Positions 58,157-64,000 of a stretch of DNA of 64,000 nucleotides are shown piece by piece. The notes under the pieces were generated by a model, which ran no database searches, had not been told where the DNA came from, and saw nothing but the letters and a program-made list of their open reading frames with translations. Numbering within the stretch: position 1 is the stretch's first letter; each line of letters opens with the position of its first letter. Origin of the DNA: Ancistrus triradiatus (Eukaryota; Chordata; Actinopteri; Siluriformes; Loricariidae); assembly GCA_025084515.1 (NCBI GenBank), contig JAJAGP010000049.1:868001-932000 (forward strand), read 5' to 3'. The position numbers and the translations under genes are program-made.

Positions 58157-58480
58157 CCTGGACTGGATAGTAGGCCAACAACTAATAATAAAATGCAGGG
58201 TGTGGATATGACAACCTGAGTCCTAGAGAGCAAGTCCAATTTCAGCAAAAAAACAAACCCTTAGACAGGGTGACAGTCCATCAGCGGGCACATGCACACA
58301 TGTATTCACTTACTCTGGGGCACCTGAGAAATGCCAGCTGACCTTCTTTGGAATGAGGGAGGAAACCAAAGTACCAACTGGAAACCCACACAGATACAAC
58401 TTCACACTTCGGAATCGAACCTGGGTCTCTGGAGCTGTGAGGTGACAGCATTTTTTAACCCTACTTTTTTCTAATCAGGG
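58157..58480 (-). mobile_element. LINE/SINE-type repeat segment, minus strand, copy 1
   Basis: Reverse reading gives GCTGTCACCTCACAGCTCCA, GACCCAGGTTCGATTCCGAA, TGTGTGGGTTTCCAGTTGG and CATTCCAAAGAAGGTCAGCT, then a CACCCTGTCTAAGG end. That is the usual order of a fish LINE/SINE tail unit. The same sequence plus about 40 bp of extra flank recurs at 59713-60040. Confidence 0.65.
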
Positions 58481-58709
58481 CTCTGGTGCCATCTCTGGAG
58501 AAGTGTGCCCTGGACTGAATGCCAGTTATCACAGGGATCTGCCTCTCCTCCATCAGGCACACCCCTCACTTCCCGTGTGCTGAATTTGAAAATGTGTGCA
58601 ATTTGGGTTTTAAATCCCCACTACGCACTTGTACCTGCGCTCTAAATATAACACTATATCTGCAATGTAATAATCTGAACAGCAGCTCCAATTGCACTGT
58701 GCCCATGTG

Positions 58710-58711
<2 letters not shown>

Positions 58712-58755
<44 letters not shown>
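58712..58755. repeat. (CA)n microsatellite
   Basis: An uninterrupted run of 22 CA units. Confidence 0.97.
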
Positions 58756-58757
<2 letters not shown>

Positions 58758-59039
58758 GTAGGTGAGACGTGCTGTGGGAATTATGTACAATAAAAAGCAA
58801 GACTCTATAAAACTATGGAAACTCCACAATAAAAGAGGAATCAAGAAAACAGACAGTGCACAACAAAGTCCAGACACTACAGCTCTCGTAAGCTTTTCCA
58901 CATCTTCACACCTGGCATCCTATAAAAAAGACACATTCATGAGAGGATCCTGTCGGCTTTGACTCATGTAGGATAATATGGTTACAGAATAGATATCAAA
59001 ACCACTAGAGCACCAATAGTCAATCCATTTTTTTATCAT

Positions 59040-59500
59040 GACTTCAATCATGACCGTGAGAGCAATTAATGTGAGCTTATCTCAGAGGACTTACAGTGTC
59101 AGGTTTAAATATGATAGATGGCACGTTCGGATACCAAATTAAACGTTCCACACCGGGAACTGTGAGTGACAAGCTCACTAATTGCTAAGTTTGTCTCTAT
59201 TTACATGCCAGTTTATTCCAGACGCGCCGAAGGACCAATTACACAGCTTCTGAATCGTAATGCAGCACCTGGATAACCTTCTGTAATTTCCAATGATCTG
59301 AAAGCACAGGGCCATGAAGATCGCGGATGGAATGGAGGGTCTACTCAAGCAAGGGAAGATTTGAGAGAAAATGTATCTTATTATTTATATGACCAATTAG
59401 CCAAGTTTGATAGTCAGAATTTTTAAATGCATGCTATTTCCTAATTAGGCGAAAGGAAGGCATGACCTTTGGTCTCAGCTCAGACGTATTAGAGAGATAA
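59040..59500. other. candidate conserved non-coding element
   Basis: A repeat-free stretch with GAGCAATTAATGTGAGCTTA, ACCAAATTAAACGTTCC, CACTAATTGCTAAG, GGACCAATTACACAGC and GACCAATTAGCC. It is unlike its repeat-rich neighbours, and no frame is open. Regulatory role is inferred from motif density only. Confidence 0.25.
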
Positions 59501-59712
59501 CCCTTACTTAAAGTGTTTAAGGGAGGAAAGGTATCTCAATGGTCATGCAATGGGAAAAAATGCTCCTCTGTGGCTGGACAGTGCAGGTTTGTTTCTGAGG
59601 TTGCCAGATATTTGGTGTTTCAGTGGAAAGAATTGCTCAAGAGTTAAAGCACCCGGGTTAAAGCACAAACTCTGTACTTATGCCATTTCATTTACAAGCT
59701 TCTGATAACTGA

Positions 59713-60040
59713 CCAGGACTGGACTGGATAGTAGGCCAACAACTAATAATAAAATGCAGGGTGTGGATATGACAGAGTCCTAGACAGCAAGTCCAAATTA
59801 AGCAAAAAAAAAAAAAAAACCTGAGACAGGGTGACAGTCCATCAGCGGGCACATGCACACTTACACTGGGGCACTTGAGAAATGCCAGCTGACCTTCTTT
59901 GGAATGAAAGAGGAAACCAAAATACCAACCGAAAACCCACACAGACATAACTTCAGGCAGTGGCCAGGCTGGGAATCGAACCTGGGTCTCTAGAGCTGTG
60001 AGGTGACAGCACTTTTTAATCCTACTTTCTAATGATAACT
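59713..60040 (-). mobile_element. LINE/SINE-type repeat segment, minus strand, copy 2
   Basis: Partner of 58157-58480, in the same orientation. It also shares GGATAGTAGGCCAACAACTA and ATAAAATGCAGGGTGTGGAT beyond the usual repeat boundary. This suggests a local duplication rather than two insertions, or a longer repeat unit than I know. A poly-A tract at about 59803-59819 differs in length between copies. Confidence 0.7.
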
Positions 60041-60050
60041 GACCAGAACA

Positions 60051-63000
60051 GTGTTATTACAGAGCCATAATGCCATAAGTGTTCATAAAAATGTAGAAGC
60101 AAAAATATAAATGCACTTCGCTTCCAGTATAGACACACATTTAAGACCTGAAATCAGCTACTTTGGCAAATTCAGTTGAAAAGATACACTAGCATATGTT
60201 CGTGGAACCATTATCCAGAGTTACACTACACAAGTGCTTACACTTAGTATGTGGTCGGCCAGTGCAGTTTCTGGCCTCTGCCATTGCCAGGATTTTTTTG
60301 GCATCAACAAAATAAAATGCTGGCTGCAAAATCACAGAGTGTTATACAAAAGACTGAGCAGCCCCGAGCAATTGACATTTTGGTGTTTCTTTTTTATGAG
60401 TAGAGGTTAACACATCCTCTGCATGGAACTGTAACACAGAGATTCTTTACAACTGGCAAGAAACAATATAAATTATGGATGAGACTGCTTTTATTAGTGA
60501 ATTTAGTTCTGAGTCATGAGAGTTCAAGAAAACAAGAAAGAAGCAGAAATTTAAGAACAGACCCTTAATCAGTCCCTATAGGACCCCTGAGTTGCTGACG
60601 CTAAAGGTCTAGGTCTTGGGAGGGACGATGAGGTGATGGGAGTAGCGGGTGTAAAAGAAAGGAACGCACAGACAAAGTATGTTTTTAAGTTTGTCAGAGT
60701 TAAAAATACAGAGAGGAAATGGTTTGGTTGATACACTCAGAATGACAGCTATGTCCTGGTAAACAGAACAGTTTACTCCCAGTTTAAAGAGGATCAAACT
60801 AACTAAAAGTATTTGGACATACAGTAATTGCACCACAGGATTTAGTACACTGCTATTGTTATGATCCTGTCTAAGGCCATTACACTATGATGGAGTATAA
60901 AGGGAATGAAGGAACTGAATGAAGGTGCTGTTTTGGTTTTTTTTATAGCTCTGACTTCCACACATCTGAAGGCTGGTGCCAGTGGCACTGAGCCCATGTT
61001 CATGCACACTGCAGATGGTGGTGAGGTATCAGCTGTGCAGGTGCTATAGATGTTGAATCAGCAGTGACCATGCCAGCGTAATTATGACTCCTCCTCATTT
61101 CAGATCATCTCTCTTTATACGTTTATGAGCTGGTTGGACCACAGACATAAGTCAATTTACATGGACAGCATTTAGCAGACACCCTTATCCAGAGCGGCTT
61201 ACAACCTGGGAGTAGCTGAAGGTTAAGAGACCTGCTTTCATCCAACTTTATGCCCACTTTATGCTGCATACAGAACATCGGCATCATACGTTCCATTTCT
61301 GAGCTCCCACGTACCAGCAAAGCAATCAACATAATAAGTCATCCGTGATTCACATCTATGTTTCATTAGCCTCTGCAGGTCTTTTGATGATGCAGGAATC
61401 AGACAGGCTCCGCGTCCCCCGTGGCTTCAGGTAAGGGTTGACAAATTGAGAGTTGCTTGATCACATTCTAAATATGGAACATGATAAATAACGTCATCCC
61501 CGCTGAGAAAAAGTAAATGAAATGGTTTAATGGAGATTAAACTTAAAGGGACTTTACCAGTCAGAGGAGAAATTCTGGATGCTGAAAGTGAAACGTGACA
61601 AGAAAAAGAAAAAAGAGTACATCATGAGAATTTAACAATTTTTAAAGACGTAACATTATTTATATATACAGTACACCTCATCGGGCTACATGATGATTTA
61701 TCATAACTGACAAGATGCTACATGGCGGTACCCCAGGTTTGGTCCATGTGTACCAAAGACTCGATGAGTGGATCCCTCCCTAGAGACAGGATACGAACCT
61801 GTGTGGCTCATTGGTAGAGCACTTGTTCTGTAGCTTTTAGAACTACCTGCATCTGGCAGGATGAGACTTCATTTGGTCTTCTGGTACCACAAAGTCCAGT
61901 AAGTCCTGCTGCACTGAAAATCCAGCCGAATAGCCTCCAGGCATTGACAGTTCTGGTCGTGTCTTGGATGTGTCCACAGAATGTTTGTCCTTTGCCAAAG
62001 ATTCACTAGTCTAAGAGCTTTTCTTTTCGTTGTGCCATATGGCACAGACCAGGGGTGCCCCCGCATTAGACTATGTAGATTGTCCAAATAGATTCCAAAT
62101 GGTGTCATAAAGGCTGTTTAGTGAATTGAATTGCAGAGTTCACTAAAAGACATATTGTATGCAGATATATCATACACATATTACTTTAGGGCATACGTGT
62201 TTTCTTTTAGTAATAAATAATGTAAAACATTTTTAAAGAACTGATATTAAAAAATTAGTTCTTGTTTAAAAAGGGCTTTTTTTATATTGAAATGAATTTA
62301 CGTGTTATAGGTGATTTAATCAAGTAAAGAATGATTTATGCTATTATAGCTTATTATTATTATTGTTGGTGTTGTTGTTATTATTAATAATGTACTTAAT
62401 ATCTAATAATAATAATAATATTAATTGGAATTAATAAAGTCCATGCTGTCTGATTTGACTGGCTGTTGGTTTTCATTTTTAATTGGCTCAAGTAACATTT
62501 TACAATCTGTGTATGAAAATCCAAACTTCAGCTTCAAGCTTGAATCGCTTGCATACAAAGTAGTAAAATAGGACATTGCATCACTGAGTTTTATTGGACT
62601 GTGGTTGATAAGTTGTTGAAATTCTTTGAACATTTGTAGTCAGCTGTCTCTTATGACGCTAGAGACCAAATTTTGTGCCAATCAGATGAATAGGCTCTGA
62701 TATGCTTTGCTAGTTTTGTTATCAATTACACTGAGCCTTCCTGAATAAACAGTCTGCATTGTGGAATTATCTGCAAGTTCTTTGATAGAAGGTCCTGCTT
62801 GACTTAGCATTCTGTAGACTTATGGGTCTTCTTCTCAGATTCTTCTCTAATAGTACTGGGAGGAAGCCAGGGAAATAAGGAACGTACCGGTAATATGGCC
62901 TTCCATCAGACGTCTGGAGTGTGAGTCCCGGTTCTGTTATGGCTGCTTTAGTGAGCATGAAGAAACCAGAGACTCGAGTGAGTCCTCGGGGGAGGGTTGG

Positions 63001-63435
63001 TTTCCTAGCTTTAACAGATTAGACGGGAACTCAGACAGTGTGAAAGATTCTGATAAATACAGCCTTATAAATAAGTCTGGACCTTCCATAATGTCATCCT
63101 ATTGGCATTTACAAGCAGCACTGGTTTGAATGTTAATGTCCTCTTTTTCTACAGCTGGGATGAAACAAAAGACCATACTGTCTGAGCGCGCATTTTTCCT
63201 CATGAACCAGCATTTCCTCCACTAATTAATCACTCTGGATTCTCAGTGAGACATCAGGAACTATCACTAAACTGGAATAAGCTGGTTCATGTGCTTTAGA
63301 ACTTCTACTTTCAAGGTCACACACACAATGCCATCAAGAACCAGATAAAGTACATCAGTTAGCACCATAGAAGACATCAATTATGGAGATGTGCCAATAA
63401 ATCAAACGATTCTGGATGGTGTCGGATCATTTTTT
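60051..63435. other. unassigned sequence with a SINE tail and tRNA-like half
   Basis: Reversed SINE family 1 tail at 61152-61205 (GCATTTAGCAGACACCCTTA). A tRNA-like 5' half (TGGCTCATTGGTAGAGCAC at 61804) without a matching B box or acceptor stem. A TTA/GTT-rich simple tract at 62345-62425. No gene is recognised. Confidence 0.35.
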
Positions 63436-63708
63436 GAGTCATTCGGCTGAATGGGAGCCATTTACTTGTTGTACTACTTAAAAATTGAACTTTTTTCTAT
63501 ATTTTTTTTTGTATATTTTCTATAGGGACAGCTAACAAATGCTATTTTCTAGTAATTTTAGTAATGTTTTACCTTATGATATACCTTAAATTTGCAATTG
63601 ATGTGCAGGCACCTTGCTTAATAAAAATGTTTTACAGCTAATTATATTAATGACCTATATGTCTAATGTCCCGGGGACGGAAATGGCTCCCATTTGGTGG
63701 AATGGCTC
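63436..63708. repeat. element bounded by 28-bp inverted repeats
   Basis: GAGTCATTCGGCTGAATGGG plus AGCCATTT at 63436-63463 is the inverted complement of 63681-63708, with 23 of 28 positions matching. The inner 14 bp are perfect (AAATGGCTCCCATT). The interior is A+T-rich and non-coding. It could be a MITE-like insertion or a chance palindromic pair. No target duplication was found. Confidence 0.55.
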
Positions 63709-64000
63709 TTTCACTGACAGTCCATTTCTGACGTCAGCTTTGTTGGCATGACTCAGCTTTAATTTAAGCAGTTTCTACCTTGCCCCAAATGTAACTGATC
63801 ATCTATGACATCCTGACATTTGGTTCTAAAGTTTGCACTTCAGCTGCCTGGCTAATGGTCTAATGGTCTAAAAAACCTGTAGGAATAATTGGAACAACAA
63901 AGTGCAAACTAGATCTGAATTTCCTGAGTGCTTGAAATGAAGGAAGTAGAAAGGATATATAAAAAATATGATGGGTACCTGAAGGCAGAGACTTCTGGAG

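Noticed and set aside
61796..61870. tRNA gene
   Set aside because: Only a 5' tRNA-like half (TGGCTCATTGGTAGAGC) is visible. There is no B box or matching acceptor stem.
1..64000. A new multi-gene biological system
   Set aside because: No cluster of genes is present. The window is explained by transposon relics, retro-element tails, tandem repeats and unassigned non-coding DNA.

Overview
The window looks like an intergenic or large-intron stretch of a teleost fish nuclear genome, probably an ostariophysan (catfish, characin or knifefish group). That placement rests on repeat families recognised by eye and is an inference. The sequence is A+T-rich and has abundant simple repeats. It also carries many decayed Tc1/mariner transposons, tRNA-derived SINEs and LINE-type 3' tails of kinds common in fish. 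I found no convincing host protein-coding gene, rRNA or functional tRNA gene. Every long open frame lies in a transposon remnant, a tandem repeat whose unit length is a multiple of three, or chance non-coding sequence.

Layout. 0-10 kb is mostly unassigned sequence. It holds two Tc1-like remnants (1.4-2.1 and 3.5-3.8 kb), a foldback element (4.6-4.9 kb) and a non-coding segment of about 240-260 bp present twice, 2.7 kb apart (5.5 and 8.2 kb). 10-15 kb has two dispersed repeats, a deleted Tc1-like element keeping the catalytic tail of its transposase, and a short non-autonomous element with inverted ends. 18.35-21.5 kb is a large 30-bp minisatellite with 24-bp variant units and higher-order structure, split by a dispersed-repeat insertion. 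23.3-26.7 kb has another Tc1-like relic, a newly noticed degenerate tandem array of about 165 bp per unit, a long (TC)n tract and a 200-bp tandem duplication.

30-40 kb is rich in SINEs, foldbacks, (AC)n and A-rich low-complexity DNA. 42 and 51-52 kb hold two copies of one Tc1 family with intact ends and TA target duplications. Their internal deletions are largely complementary. 46 kb has a full tRNA-type SINE and a 100-bp tandem repeat. 47.4-47.9 kb is a compound AAT/AAG array organised around a nearly invariant 42-bp core. 52.9-54.0 kb is a long-TIR Tc1 relic followed by a degenerate tandem array. 56.2-58.1 kb is a tandem triplication. A shared LINE-tail-like segment occurs at 58.2 and 59.7 kb.

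Function. None of the transposase remnants looks able to act: each has lost a DNA-binding domain or part of the catalytic domain, or carries frameshifts. Several unassigned stretches (about 16.1, 36.5, 41.4, 48.4, 54.8 and 59.0 kb) have a texture typical of conserved non-coding elements near developmental genes, with homeodomain-type TAATTA cores and no visible repeat. That can only be tested by cross-species alignment. No undescribed multi-gene system is visible. The most interesting material is the tandem-repeat architecture.
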